A DNA stretch of 64,000 bases from Alopecurus myosuroides (GCA_028641055.1 CM054061.1:115762019-115826018); one strand, 5' to 3'; counted from the first letter of the stretch, positions 12,436 to 26,090 are shown. Translations and numbers: made by a program. The notes: generated by a model not told the origin, from the letters alone.

Positions 12436-13545
12436 TGATACGTTGCAAATGTATCTATAATTTTTGATGCTCCATGCTTGTTTTCTATCCAATACCATTA
12501 TGTTCTCTACATGGTTCCTATTCTTTTCCTTCATTATATGAATGTTTTCACAGACTAACCTATTAACAAGATGCCCCAGGACAATTGTCGTTTTCTATTG
12601 TTTTTCTATTTCAGAAAAGTTCTTAAGGAAATATTCTCAGAAAGGACTGAAAATCCACGAAGATCATTTTTTACCTGGAACGAAGATGGAGTACAAAAAA
12701 GAGCCGGAGGGGGCCAGGGGGCCACCAGGATGGTGCCAGGGGCGACCCCCCTAGGTCACGCCTGGTGGGCCCTTGGCGGGCTTGGCTTCCGCCTCTCGTC
12801 CCCTCTTCGCCATAAATTTCCTTCAACCCTAAAAATCATGGGGACGGAGTTATTTTCCATGAAACATACATAGAGGCGCCATCACCTTGAAAGTCCAATC
12901 TAGGGCTTCTGGAGTCCTGCTCTGGCATCTTGCCGGAGTGGGGGATTGTCATCAGAGGCCTCTACATCGCCATGATCGCCTCCGGACAGATGCGTGAGTA
13001 GTTCATCTTGGGACTACGGGTCCATAGAAATATCTAGATGGTTGTTCTCTCCCCTATGCCTCAATGTTTAGAGTCTGCCTCACATGATTGAGACCACTGT
13101 TATGTAATTGTGCATGTTGTATTTCCCGGGATCCGATGAACCATGAGATTATGATTATTTTGTTCATGTCAATTTGAGATGCTTCACTTATATTTGGACA
13201 GAGTTTTAATCTTGTCTTGCAATGTTATCCGGTGTTTATGATTACCTTGGCCACATAGTTTTTTTTGAACTCCAAGAGAGCGTTTATATGCTAGATAGTG
13301 GGTTCATGCCTCCTTGTTGCCTGCGCTTGAGTGACAGAAACATGCGGGGGGGGGGGGGGGTGTTTTTTCCACTAGGGAGAAAACAACGGTGCTATTGTCT
13401 ACAGACGAGGACCACATCTTACAATACATATTGTTCGAAATGCATTTGTCTGCTGCACACAAAGAAATAACTTCATTGTTGCAACTTAATACCAAGGGAT
13501 TTGCTGGATAGCTATCTTGAGGTGGACTTTTAGATATGGATGCAC
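12436..13545 (+). mobile_element. Truncated LTR of the TGATACG retrotransposon group
   Basis: It starts TGATACGTTGCAAATGTATC, the same design as the LTR starts at 19835, 22705, 31275 (minus) and 35175 (plus), and stays alignable through the CCGGAT...GTGAGTAGTTCATC segment and the later GGGTTCATGCCTCC segment. Similarity to the full 1.57 kb LTRs stops near 13545, so the LTR 3' third is missing. A G-run lies at 13346-13360. It interrupts the Copia gag. Confidence 0.7.
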
Positions 13546-14121
13546 TACTATGATACCCAAAATCTCAGTCGTTTCTCGTACATAGGCCTATGGAGGTTTC
13601 CCTGACCGGCTTGCTGCATATGGTGTTAATAACTAGGCCTAGCATAGCCGGTTTCACGGACCATCCGGGGAACTCCTTCCCTCAGATGGTTGTAGAAATG
13701 GGCCAACTCTGATATTCTGTCTGGGGGAAGCGGTCCAAACTAAATCCCGCCACGTAACGTAGAGGCGGGCCATTTTAACGAACGACTCTACAATATGCAG
13801 AGTGCCTGAAGTTAGTCCAATGCCCGGGGTAAAATAGAGAGCCGATTTGAATGAAAAACATACTCAGTATGATGAGCAGCGATTTTGATTTGCACCCGGC
13901 TAGGCAACAGTTGGACCCTCCGAATAACATCGGAAGGGGGTAGTTTTACGACTCTATTTCATCGGGCGAGCCGGAGTTCTCCGGAATTTCTTGAAATACT
14001 CCGGATGGGGTGAATAAATGACAAAATTAATAAATATATTTATAATTTAGCAGAAATATGTTCCATTACATGATGACTACATAAAAAATAAAGAAGTTCT
14101 AAATATTATAAATAACCTAAT
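13546..14121. other. Unassigned repeat-like sequence
   Basis: No gene is visible. Short GC-rich islands (13600-13990) carry no long ORF. It is probably a fragment of an older mobile element, but no termini or coding motif identify it. Confidence 0.3.
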
Positions 14122-14206
14122 CCCACCTCTCGTACCACAATATAAGACGCTTTAGCAAGCTGAAACAACTAGCTAGAACTTCTTATATTGTTGAACAGAG
14201 GGAGAG
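14122..14206. mobile_element. Stowaway-like MITE remnant
   Basis: About 85 bp with imperfect inverted ends: ACAATATAAGACGCTTT near the left and CTTATATTGTTGAACAGAGG near the right, ending GGGAG-AGTA. This is the layout of Triticeae Stowaway elements (CTCCCTC...TATAAGACG). The left end is degenerate. Confidence 0.5.
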
Positions 14207-14659
14207 TATACTAGTAGCAAGTCGAGATATCTCGGACGACTAATATCATCGATTTTGCTTTAGATCAGCCTGAACAGAATTGTAGGTAGTCTTAAGAGTC
14301 GTCAAAAACACATATGGATGTCATCATTGAACTTTCTGACGCAGAGAATGGTGACCAATCCGGTTCAAATTCCTGCTTACCGAGCAAATTCATTACATGT
14401 TTCTAACAAATTCAGCATGAAACCACCACATTTTCAATTAATAGCAGTGCAGTATATGTATGAGGTAGTCACCCCCGGTTTTCGCTTCTTCTTGGTGGCC
14501 AGATCCCCAGCTTCAGCCAGATGCTCGTCTAAGAGCTTTGATCACTACAAAGGTTTAAATGCGAGAACGACTAAAACTGCAAAGATAAAATGCCAAGGGA
14601 AAGTCATTTGCCATAGGTGGCTGGTTGCCGATGTGAAACATCAGCACAACCTCGCTGTA

Positions 14660-15016
14660 CTAGCCCCGCACGAAAATCAACAAGTTGATGGACTGCTTGA
14701 GATCTACGTGGGAAACCTCGTTGGGCGCGCACCAGATCTGATCCGACGTCCCCGCGTAAGTGCACAACAATCTATCTTGGCGGTAAGACAGGGGTTGGAT
14801 GCGCCTTCGAAACAAACAAAGGACAGTGTCGTCCCCGCTCAGCTCGGGTTCCGCCGTTGTCAATTTGGTGATCCGCCATTTGATCTTCAGCAGATTAGCA
14901 GGAAGAGTCTAGACGGCGTCCTCCTTCCAGCTATCATTCGGGAAGGCGACGCGGTTGACGAATGGCGGAATGCCCGTTTCCTTCGCCGGGAAGGGAAATT
15001 CATTGCAGTAAAAGAA
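14660..15016 (-). pseudogene. Gag-like fragment of a grass Gypsy-type element
   Basis: On the minus strand a single frame reads FFYCNEFPFPAKETGIPPF near its start, continues to WKEDAV, hits a TAG at 14911-14909, and resumes with ELSGDDTVLCLFRRRIQPLS to a stop at 14660. The style (aromatic block, IPPFVN, later L..RRIQPL) resembles the N-terminal Gag-like proteins of grass Gypsy elements. The N- and C-terminal parts are missing. The 235-codon plus-strand ORF over the same DNA is judged a shadow. The family assignment is tentative. Confidence 0.4.
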
Positions 15017-15044
15017 TATCCTTGAAGTAACAGAATATCCCCGC

Positions 15045-18000
15045 CCCCAGAACCACTGTTCAAGGACACATCCGATATGCATATATTCATGATCCCATAT
15101 CACACCAGTCGTGAACAACATATCAAGTTGGCATACAGATACAATATCCATTACACGATTATAGAAAAGCTTACAGAGAAACATGGTCACATCACCAAGT
15201 CCACACAAATGCCACGCAGGGCAACACATGCCACACACACATCGGAAGACTAAAACACACACAACGTAGTAGAGCCCAAGTCACGCCTTAACCTAAAGGC
15301 TGCTGACCGGGAGACGATCCTAGTTCGCAAAGCCATCATCGCGGTACTCCTCCTCGTGGATCTCCTCCTGAGACTCCTTCTCGAAGTCTAGCAAGTAAAT
15401 ACCAGGGACAAAACCAATATGAGTACATTTGAATGTACTCAGCAAGAATCCCATCATGTAGCTTACAGAATGCAAGTATGCTTATATGGTGGATTTGGTA
15501 GGCTATACATAGGTTCACTGTCCATGATATATGAAAGATATGTCATAGTTGATTTTTAAAATCTGTGTATCTTTGTTGAAGAAGATACTTCAAAACAAAA
15601 TAATATATTTTTCTTTCTCTTGTAGATATTGCATATCCAAGAGTTTTTGTAAAACTTTGTTTTAGAAAAAAAAAGTTTTTCTTTGAAAAACTTCTTGTAA
15701 AACAACTTATGCCTTTTCATCAATGGTACCTCCGCGGTACAAGGTTCCTTCTTTCAGTACTTCATAAGTCCCAACTCCTTTTTGAAAACTCCTTTTTGAA
15801 AACATTGACACAATGCTAGCTACATGGCCATTCAACTGTCCATATCCGAGGACGCGGCTATTCAGAATAGTTTGAATCTGCAGAGGTGTACACAATCCAC
15901 CAAATCCAGTACATCCGCCATGAACAACCACGGACTGTAACAACAGTATGTAAACATCGGATAACTGATCCTAAACATCCACTATGTTCAATCTAGAATA
16001 TGACTATCTCTTCGGATGGGTGTAATCTCCTTCGGCAACCTGTCAAACAGCGTTCCGGCAGGAGACCCAACTGTCGCACCCGGAGGAGAACTTAATCTCT
16101 CACTGTGTATTTCCCGTATTCCCCTCCTAGCGACATTTAGGTTCGCGGGAGTACGTCCCCTTATAGCAAATTGAGATAGAACACACACTAACAAGAACAA
16201 ATTTCAAGTTAAGCCCTGTGCCTATGTTGGGGTAGAGTGGCAGTACGATAAAGATTGTCCGACGAAGTCTAGGTTATGTGTCATTTTTGCAAAACACCTT
16301 TTTCCAAAATGACCACTTCAACATTCCTCTAGTCGATAAGGCTCAGTCTTTCCACCGGGTTTTCCATAAAGCCTTTGTTTTGCAAAAAAATATTTTTAGG
16401 GTGTCCGCTTAGGGACTTATACTTTTGGGTGGTAATAAATACCACATGGTGGTTATGGGATTGGTAACACCAAGTATCAACTACTGGCATAGTAATAATA
16501 TATATAATATTAACAGTAGTAGTAGTTACTCAAAAATAGTTGAGGTAATCAAAGTTTTGTAAAAATTTTCAGAAGAAAAACATGCATGATATATAATGAT
16601 ATATATAGTAGTAGAAAGCATCAGGTAGGCTTGCCTTAAAACTCTTAGTTTCCTTGGCCTTGAAGTAGCTTGGACTTGACACATAGCTCTACAACTCCTT
16701 CTTCTTCTTCTTCTTCTTCTTCTTCTTCTTCTTCTTCTTCTTCTTCTTCGTTTTATAACGTCGCAAAAGAAATAAAGACACACACTTAGAACCAAAAAGG
16801 CAAACAATATAACAAGGCAACACATACAACAAGCAAACTTATATTAGCGCAATCACTCAAAAAGGTTATCGAGAAAACTATCTCACAAACACTCAGGGTA
16901 CAAAACTATCGTCTGAAAAACATATGGTTGTCAAACCATATTCTACATCTTAAATATCATAGATGGAGTGGGTGTACCACTCTCATACCAAGATATTTAA
17001 TAAGATAAGAAATATCTTGTGGTCACAAAGGTGAGACTACTAAAGTAAAAATAATCATATAAAGCAATACCCATGGCAGTGGGTATTAACAACCACACAA
17101 GCAAGCATCATCAAACAAGTTTACCACTAACCTAATGCATAGATAACAAGATACTACTAAACCCAAACATAACACTAATACAATGCTCATGCTAATACAA
17201 TCAAACAAACAGTCTTTCAAACACAAGATACACCACAGATGAATTTAGCTAGTTAATGACTATGCTCCAACCTATGCAAGGACTAAGGAATCACTAAATC
17301 ATAATAATAACCAAACAAACCAATGGATCAACTAATGGTAACAGTTCATAATACACACTCTAAAACATAATACTCATAAGAGATAATAAAGCTAGAACAT
17401 AGCATAATAACAGGAGTGCATAAATAGTATACTAGTGTGAAGAGATTACTACACAAGCATGCTATAAGATAAATAATGTACTCCACGATTAATATCATCT
17501 AGAAACTCCCAAAGCCATGTCATAATAACAGAAGTAAGAACAAACTAAGAATGCTAGGATCAACATACTACGATATATAGAAAGAATACATCATAAAACA
17601 AACTCATAATGTCTAGTGGTGACACTAATGCATTGCTAGAGAAGCAAACTATATTACAAGGATGCATAGTCCTTAACAAGCAATGCATGAATATAAATAC
17701 CTACTAACAGCACATACACCTTACACATGCTAGTAAATAAATATGCTAAAATAACCCTATGAAAACAACTACTTAGCAAGCATCAATCAAGTCTAATAAA
17801 ACATGCTTTTCTAATAATCAAAGAACAAGCAATCAAAGTCCATGCTATACAACCAGTGTCTATGCACTTAATACAATATCAACTAAATACTTTCTTAAAA
17901 CCAAACACTCAAGGAATCCTATCCACACATAAGTCACTAACACTATGGAAAACATTCTATTTGCACACAACACTTAAAATAATCAAAACAATAGACAAGC

Positions 18001-18263
18001 ACTTCTTAAAATGGTATTCCCTAGGGAACATTATGTCAACAAATGCACCACAACTAAACATACTAGCATTAACAAAGTATAACTAAACACTCCCACAAAA
18101 CAAGTAAAACAAACATCCATTTTCCTTGGTGGAAAATGCTAAACAAACACATAAAAATATAAGCTACTAGCAAAACAAGTGCATGGTAGGGAATTTGTAT
18201 CCCTAACCAAAAATGAAATGGGACTAGTGGGTTATGGGACCACTAATACCAAGACATTAAGAG
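15045..18263 (-). mobile_element. Distal part of a long LTR (TGTCACACCCC family)
   Basis: There is no gene here. The layout from 15045 onward (an STTCT-poor leader, a CATATCCGAGGACGCGGCT-like segment near 15840, then AT-rich filler) parallels the ends of the LTRs at 5756 and 26235. It continues, after nested insertions are removed, at 19841-21124 and 31281-32799, where the LTR start TGTCACACCCCAG is seen on the minus strand. The exact outer end near 15.05 kb is not resolved. Confidence 0.5.
16697..16748. repeat. (CTT)n microsatellite
   Basis: Uninterrupted CTT triplets, about 17 units. The poly-arginine ORF over it on the minus strand is a by-product. Confidence 0.95.
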
Positions 18264-18268
18264 GTCAC

Positions 18269-19835
18269 TGATGGTGTAGATCTTGCACTCGTTGGGAGAA
18301 CCTAAGAGGAGGGTGTGATGAGCACAGCGGTAGGGATTTGCCCTTAGTTAAGAACCAAGGTTATCAATCCAGTAGGAGAAAAAGGATCTTCGGAAGGTTG
18401 ATGACACTAACGGTGGTGATGGCGCCTCACCGGTGTCAGCAACAACGCGGAACCTGCACACAACACAACCAAAATACTTTGTCCCAACGGTACAGTGAGG
18501 TTGTCAATCTCACCGGTCTTGCTGAAAACAAAGATTAGACGTATAGTGTGGAAAATGGTGTATGCTTAAAGTACGTAAAGAAAAGAAGGAAATTGTAGAG
18601 GTTTGTTTAACAGTGTAGGAAAATGGACCGGGGTTCATAGGTTCACTAGTGGTGTCTCTCCATAAAAGATAGCATGCTGGGTGAACAAATTACAGCTAGG
18701 CAATTGACAAATAGAGGTTGCACCGTAGTGCACATTCATAACATGATGACTACTATGACATTTAGCGCGGGCATTACAACAATATACATAGACCGTAATC
18801 CTATGACATCTATGACTAATAATCCACCCTCAGGTTATCATCCGAACCCCCTTAGGTATTAAGTTGCAAGCAACAAATAATCGCATTAAGCAATGTGTGT
18901 AATGTAAGCAATGATTTTACATGCGAGCACTCACACCGCTATTTTCTCCATAGTGGCAACAACACATCCTCCCCCGTCACGTTTCTGTCACTCGAGCACA
19001 GGCGAAAAGGAGGCATGAACCCACTATCGAGCATAAATACTCCGTCTTGGAGTCACTAGCAACTACTTGGCTAGAGCAACCACTAGCAACAGAAAGCATG
19101 CAAGATCAGAAATAACATATGCAATAAAGACTATAATCAACTTGGCATAAGTTCAATATTCATCGGATCCCAGCAAACAGAGCACATAGAATTACATAAG
19201 AACGATCTTGATCATGTTAGGCAGCTCACAAGGTCTAAACATGGAGGCATAGGAGGAGAAGACAACCATCTAGCTACTGCTATGGACCCGTAGTCCAAGG
19301 ATGAACTACTCACGCATCACTCCGGAGGCAGGCATGGTGATGAAGAAGCCTCCTGCGATGATCTCCTCTCCGGCAGGGTGCCGGGAGACAACTTCAGAAT
19401 CCCCCTGATCTAGGGTTGACGACGACGGCGGCTGCAGAACTTTTCAGGGATATTTGATAAGGTGCTTAGGGTTTTCCATCGGAGGGGAATAAATAGGAGA
19501 AAGGGCAAAGGAGGTGGAGCCCTGGGGACCCCACACCACCCCCTGGCGCGGCCAAGTGGGGGCGTGCCACCCCATGGTGTGGGCCCCCTGGTGCCCATTT
19601 TCGACTCCTCTTCGGTCCTCTGGATGTTTCCGGGGAAATAGGAACTTCGGGATTTGTGGGGTCCAATTCCGAGAATATTTACAGAACAACTTTTCTGAAA
19701 TAAAAAACAGCAGAAAACAGGGAACTGGCACTTGGCAACGTGTAAAAATGCTATAAAGAAGGGAGAAAACATGTAGCAATTGGCATAATATCATCATGGA
19801 GAATCAGAAATTATAGATACATTGGAGACGTATCA
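18269..19835 (-). mobile_element. Solo LTR, TGATACG family (1567 bp)
   Basis: On the minus strand it starts TGATACGTCTCC at 19835 and ends ...CATCA at 18269. It is flanked by a perfect 5-bp duplication GTCAC (18264-18268 and 19836-19840). It matches the 1576-bp LTRs of the element at 21130-31275 over its whole length, and no internal region or second LTR adjoins, so it arose by LTR-LTR recombination. Its host is the long LTR of the TGTCACACCCC family. Confidence 0.9.
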
Positions 19836-19840
19836 GTCAC

Positions 19841-21124
19841 CAAGCCTCTGGTCACACTTGACAAAAATAATCTATCAAACCATTCATCACACAACTAACA
19901 GAGATGATAACATAAAAAATATCAGTAACAAAATCGTACTGGACCTAACACAACCACATCAAAACTTAGGTAAACAAACCTACAAAGATTGGCTCACACA
20001 ATCCATTCAAAAATAAATCTAGAAAATAACAAAATGCTATTTCTATTTCTATTTGAAACCCAATCATGCACACACTTTCTAAGGTATTAGTAATGCAAGA
20101 AAACAACCTAATAACAAGTATCAAAACATCTATACATGCTAGGAAACTAGTTTCCAACAACCAAATATTTAATTACAAACAAATAGACAAGGTTTAAATA
20201 AAACAGAAAAGGTGCTGTTTATATAAATGCTCACCAAAAATAATCTAAAACTCTAAAAATTAAGACAATCTAGGATTACATAGATCTAGTCACAAACCAA
20301 CTCACCCAGTTGGATTCACATCAAAAATCATTTTTAAATAAAACAGAAAAGGTGTTGTTTATATAAATGCTCACCAAAAATAATCTAAAACTCTAAAAAT
20401 TAAGACAATCTAGGATTACATAGATCTAGTCACAAACCAACTCACCCAATTGGATCCACATCAAAAATCATTTTTAAACTCCTTATAAAAATCCTAGAAA
20501 AGCCCACTAGCCTTTTACCAAAATGTATGACATTTTCTTTTGGTAACTCTCCTTGATGTGAGGAAAAGTCCTACTGATAGACCTACTCACTAGCTACTGA
20601 AAACAATTTGGTTTGACAAAATTGGAGACTCACACAAAAGGTTATGTCCAAAATGGTTAAACAGACACTCTGTGGATTTTTTAATATCATGGCAAAAATA
20701 CACATGAAAACATGGATCTACCACTTGGATGTGGTTAGAAAAACATTAACCTACTGATAGGAATTTTTGTAGGATTTAATTTGTAATCTAACTATTTTAC
20801 ACAAGCCAAAATCAAACATCAAACTCTCTGTTAAACCTAAAAAGAAAAAGAAAACAACACACGGCTCGGCTTCTCACTGGCACTGCCCAACTAGGCGCAC
20901 AGCGCGGCCCAGCGCCCTAGCACACGCGCAACGCGCGGGAACGGGCAGGGTTCAAAGGGCACCTTGATCAAGAGATCAACGGTCCACGGTCGTCGTCCTC
21001 CTCTCACCCTCTCTCACGCGACGGAAAACGCATGGCGGCGCGGATTCGCTCGGATGCTCACCGTGAAGGCTCGATAGGCGGCAACGCGGTGTTGTGGGTT
21101 CTGCACGGGGTCCGGGCAAGGTAG
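19841..21124 (-). mobile_element. Middle part of the TGTCACACCCC long LTR
   Basis: Sequence between two insertions. It is AT-rich to about 20850, then enters the GC-rich core (20870-21124), which is continued at 31281 after the nested element is removed. No gene. Confidence 0.5.
20193..20476. repeat. 140-bp tandem duplication
   Basis: Two adjacent, nearly identical units beginning TTTAAATAAAACAG at 20193 and 20333. They differ by a few single bases (for example GTGCTG/GTGTTG, CAGTTGGATT/CAATTGGATC). Confidence 0.9.
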
Positions 21125-21129
21125 GGGTG

Positions 21130-22705
21130 TGATGCTTGCGTTGGGAACCCCAAGAGGAGGGTGTGATGAGCACAGCGGTAGGAGTTCCCCCCTTAGTTAA
21201 GAACTAGGGTTATCAATCCAGTAAGAGAAAGAAAATCTTCAGAAGGTTGATACCACTGACGGTGGTGCTGGCGCTTCACCAGTATCAGAAACAAGGTGGA
21301 ACCTGCACAAAACACAACCAGAATACTTTACCCCAACGGTACAGTGAGGTTGTCAATCTCACCGGTCTTGCTGGAAACAAATATTAGACGTATAGTGGGG
21401 AAAAGAGTGTATGCTTGCACTAAGTAAAGAGAGCAGGAAATTGTTGTGGTTTGTTTAACAGTGTGGAAAATGGACCGGGGTTCATAGGTTCACTAGTGGT
21501 GTCTCTCCATAAAAATAACATGCTGGGTGAACAAATTACAGCTGGGCAATTGACAAATAGAGGTTGCACCGTAGTGCATAATATAACATGATGACTACTA
21601 TGATATTTAGTGCGGGCATTACAACAAAATACATAGACCGAAATCCATCTGCATCTATGACTAATAATCCACCCTCAGGTTATCATCCGAACCCCCTTAG
21701 GTATTAAGTTGCAAGCAACATATAACTGCATTAAACAATGTGTGTAATGTAAGCAATGATTGTACAAGCGGGCACTCTCACCGCAGTTTTCTCCCTAGTG
21801 GAAAGAGCACATCCTCCCCCGTCACGTTTCTATCACTCGAGCACAGGCGAAAAGGAGGCATGAACCCACTATCTAGCATAAATACTCCCTCTTGGAGTCA
21901 GTAGCAACTACTTGGCCAGAGCAACCACTAGCAACGGAAAGCATGCAAGATCACAAATAACATATGCAATAAATACTATAATCAACTTGGCATAAGGTCA
22001 ATATTCATCGGATCCCAGCAAACACAGCATATAGAATTACATAAGATCAATCTCGATCATGATAGGCAGCTCACGAGATCTAAACATGGAGGCATATGAG
22101 CAGGAGACAACAATCTAGCTACTGTTATGGACTCGTAGTCCAGGGATGAACTACTCATGCATCACTCCGTAGGCAGGCATGGTGATGTAGAAGCCTCCGG
22201 TGATGATTTCCTCCCTGGCAGGAAGCCGGGAGACAGCTCAAGAACCCCCTGATCTAGGGTTGACGATGACGGCGGCTGTGGAACTTTTCGGAGATTTGTG
22301 ATCAGTTCTTTAGGATTTTCTATCCGGGGGAATAAATAGGCGAAAGGGCAGAGGCGGTGGAGGCCAGGGGGCCCACATCCATAGCTGGCGCGACCAGGGG
22401 GAGGCCACGCCACCCTATGGTGTGGCCCCCCTGATGCCCGTCTTTGACTCCTCTTCGGTGTTCTGGATGCTTCCGGGGAAAATAGGCACTTTGGGCTTTG
22501 TGGGGTCCAATTCCGAGAATGTTTCCAGAACAACTTTTCTGAAACCAAAAACAGCAGAAAATAGGGAAGTGTCACTTGGCATCTTGTTAATAGGTTAGTC
22601 CTGGAAAACGTATAAAAATGCTATAAATAAGGGAGAAAACATGTAGAAATTGGTATAATATGATCGTGGAGCATCAGAAATTATAGATACGTTGGAGACT
22701 TATCA
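21130..22705 (-). repeat. 3' LTR of the GGGTG-flanked element
   Basis: It begins on the minus strand with TGATAAGTCTCC at 22705 and ends AAGCATCA at 21130. A TATA-like CCTATTTAT lies near 22335 on the minus strand, ahead of a GC-poor leader. Confidence 0.9.
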
Positions 22706-22720
22706 AGCATCCCCAAGCTT
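22706..22720 (-). other. Polypurine tract
   Basis: AAGCTTGGGGATGCT on the minus strand directly precedes the 3' LTR. A near-identical tract on the plus strand precedes the LTR at 35175. Further copies of the CATCCCCAAGCTTAG motif lie at about 24600 and 24658. Confidence 0.75.
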
Positions 22721-25293
22721 AGTTCCTACTCATCCTCGAGTAGGTAAACGATAACACAATAATTCCTGAGGTGACATGCTACTATCATAAACTTGATCAT
22801 TAAAATGTAAAAGCATATGTACGCTGAAATCATAGAACTACAAACACAAACATGATAAATAGAACTTTAATAATAAAGCATAGCAATAACTTTGCACCAT
22901 GAAGAGTATCTTAAATAAAGGATCATGGATAATAATGCAAAGAAAAATAAACATTTGTTTCAGGTATAGAGAAAGCATGGCAAAGTGGTATTTCGCTAGT
23001 CCTTAAAAGTGGGACAAAATATAAATGCTAGGACACTTTCGAAGTTCAAGAGGAAGACTAGAACAAATAATTTAAGAACAAATAATATCACATCATGAAG
23101 TAATTATTGATGTTTATGGGACAAATGCACATAGAACTCAGAATGGCAAAAATGCTCTCTCAACTGTGCATAAAGTTAGAAGATGGTGACTCAACATAAA
23201 AGTAAAAGAAAGGCCCTTCGCAGAGGGGAGCAGGGATCACTCATGTGCTACAACTTTTTATTTTATTAAACAGAGGTATTAAAAGTTTGACACCGTGGAG
23301 GAGTGTCTATTTTTTAGGAGAGTTGTATGCTTATGTCAATGAATGGTAAATACACAATACAATACGTCACAAGCCAACTAGATTCACAAGAGCGTCTCCC
23401 ATGGTGAAGGACACAACTGGTGTAGAAGGTCATCCCTCTTTATCTTTTGTTTACACAATTATGCTTTGACTGATAAATCGGGGGCAAAAATAGTGAAGAG
23501 AATTTGTTTGTATTAATTTGGGGCTGGGCACCCCGCTGCCAGCTCTTCTATCATTTGGATAAGAGGATGAAGCCACTAGTCCAGGGTGTGAAATCCAATC
23601 AACAAGTGATATAAAGATTCTCTATTGACGTCCTCATGAGCAAAAACAAGAACACAAAACAGGAGTAATTTTGAAGGTTTTAAAGGTAACACATGAGCAA
23701 TTTACTTGGAGTGGCAGTTAAGTACCACATGTAGGTAGGTATGGTGTACACAATGGGAACACTTTGTTTTAAGGAGTTTGGATGCACGAGTAGAATTCCA
23801 TACTCAGTACATGTGGAGGCTAGCAAAAGACCGGGAGCGACAAATCAAGAGAGCATCAGAGCCATAATCATGCGCACCGACATAAGAATCATTAATTAAA
23901 GCATATGTGGTATCACAAGTTCAAAAACTAAGTGTTCATGGAGGCTATTCGTGACTGTTTTGTAGTCATAAACATGGTGTGAGCATGCGCCAAGTCAACC
24001 AAATTAAACATTCGAAAGAGAATACCATATATTGATGCTTTACTATGACAAGACCAACTCATGAATCTTTCAAGACATTTTAAACACTATCAGCTATTTA
24101 AGGCTATTCATGCTACTCAATAACCACATGGCTTCAAAACTAAAATAACATTTAGCATGGCATGAAAAATTTCTATACATAGTCTATACAAAGCTTCTAC
24201 TAGTACTATTATAGATTCTACATCAAGCAACAATTTTCTTCTCCCAACAAGCACCATACAAGATATGTTTATGATATGGCAAGAAAACATGAGAGTACTC
24301 ATATAATACTACTAAAACTAAAAACTCTGATAAGAGATGCATGCAAAACAGGAGCTAAATAAATGCGGCAGCCAAACAGAGACTAAGAATACGACGTATT
24401 CTCATGAAAAAGCGGAGCGTGTCACTCTCCAATAAAAGAATGCTGGGGTCCAACCAAGATTATTATGAAAATAAAAACAAACTGAAAACAAAAATAAAAG
24501 ACGCTCCAAGTAAAGCACGTAAGGTGTGATCGAATAAAAATATAGTTTCACTAGAAGTGACATGATAATTTGTTGATGAAGAAGGGGATGCCTTGGGCAT
24601 CCCCAAGCTTAGATGCTTGAGTATTCTTGTAATTTGCTGGGACGTACCACTGGGGCATCCCCAAGCTTAGGGTTTTCACTCTTCTTGATCACATCATATC
24701 ATCCTCTTCTCTTGACCCTTAAAAACTTCCTTTGCAATCGAAATAATAAATTCACATGGTTAAGTTTCAACACAAGACTAGCACTCAAAAACACATTAGA
24801 TATTGTCACAACTTCTTTTAAAACTCATTTTCTCAAAAGAAAACCAAAAGAAAGAGATTAAGATGCAAATGCAATTATTGGCAGAAATCTATAAAAACAG
24901 AACATTAGGCAGAGATCGATAAATCTTGCGTTACTCAAATGAAAAAGTGTTCAACTAAGAGAAGTTGCGTATATATCCCAGGATTAAGCAAAAAAAGCTC
25001 AGATCATTTTGAATTTTCTGTGATTTTATACGTAATTAACAGTGGACAGCAGAAATCTGTTTCCTATGAAGAAATCCGAAATATAGTCTCAACTTTCCAC
25101 TAGAGGCTTTACTTGGCTCCACAAAAACACAAAAGAAAAGATACATCGGGGTTTCTAAGGAAATAGAAAACACCCAGGTGCAAAGCACACAAAATAAAAC
25201 AAAGGAAAACTAAATGAAAACTAAGAAATAAAACGGGTTGTCTCCCGGTAGCGCTTTTCTTTAACGTCTTTCAGCTAGGCAGAAAAGATCAAG
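22721..25293 (-). mobile_element. Internal non-coding region of the element
   Basis: AT-rich, no long ORF on either strand, no pol motif. The end near 24.59-24.67 kb has two extra polypurine-like motifs. Confidence 0.7.
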
Positions 25294-25902
25294 TCAAGTA
25301 TTTTCAAGTGAAGAAGAATCAAAATTAAGATTAGAAATATCCTCAAAAATGAATGGTATTTCATCTATAGATGTTTTATATGTCCCTTTATCAGCACTTT
25401 TAGGCACACTACTTTCATCAAATGGGTTTGCAGGAACAATCCAATCAAAATTCTTTTCTAGAGTTTCATGCATCTCCACCAATTTAAAGAGTATTGGTAT
25501 TTTAATTTCTTTATCGTTGGCTTTACCCGATGTTCTATTAACATCTACACATGAGTTCGACATCTAAAATCGATTAAAAACTTTTCTAGCCTCAATAGCA
25601 ACATCACTAAATACTTTAAACAAAGTTTCTAGGATAAACTCTCTTTTTACGCTATCCTTAATGCTATCAAGGTTGAGGAACATTTGTTCTATTATGGTAT
25701 TAAGGTTAACAAACCCAACTTCAATCATACGAACTAGAGATGTTGCAGCATTTTCATAATCTGGAGCAAGTTCGGCTAAGGATCTATCCTCAAATTCTTC
25801 GTGCTTACTAACATAATTAAAGAATTCTCCAATATTATCTTTCCCAATTATATCACCGCTACCTATTGGTACGTATTTCAAGGTATACTTGGTTAGAATC
25901 AT
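25294..25902 (-). pseudogene. Single ORF of the TGATACG element, split by one TAG
   Basis: Starting with ATG at 25902, the frame runs 112 codons, meets TAG at 25566-25564, and continues in the same frame for 89 more codons (the next codon happens to be ATG). The joined frame has about 200 codons. It is mainly acidic and helical (for example EEFEDRSLAELAPDYENAA and NTIIEQMFLNLDSIK), with no catalytic motif or zinc knuckle. It lies about 190 bases inside the primer binding site, where Gag would be. A structural or packaging role is possible, but I do not recognise a named family. Confidence 0.5.
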
Positions 25903-26090
25903 GATTAGAGATTAAACTAAGAGCAGCAAAAGAAAAAATAACAGCAAGCAAAAAAATAACAACAATAAAGTAAACTATTTTTTTGTGTTTTTAATATAGA
26001 GAAGAAAAACAAGACAAAAATAAAAACAAGACAATAAAAGAAATAAAGAGGTTGAGAGCGAGAGACTCCCCTTGCCAGAAGACTTCCTTC

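Noticed and set aside
14318..15025. 235-codon plus-strand ORF
   Set aside because: It lies antisense to a Gag-like frame, has no recognisable domain or gene context, and is not supported by splice or promoter signals.
16526..16825. ORF with a run of about 17 arginines
   Set aside because: It is only the translation of a (CTT)n microsatellite.
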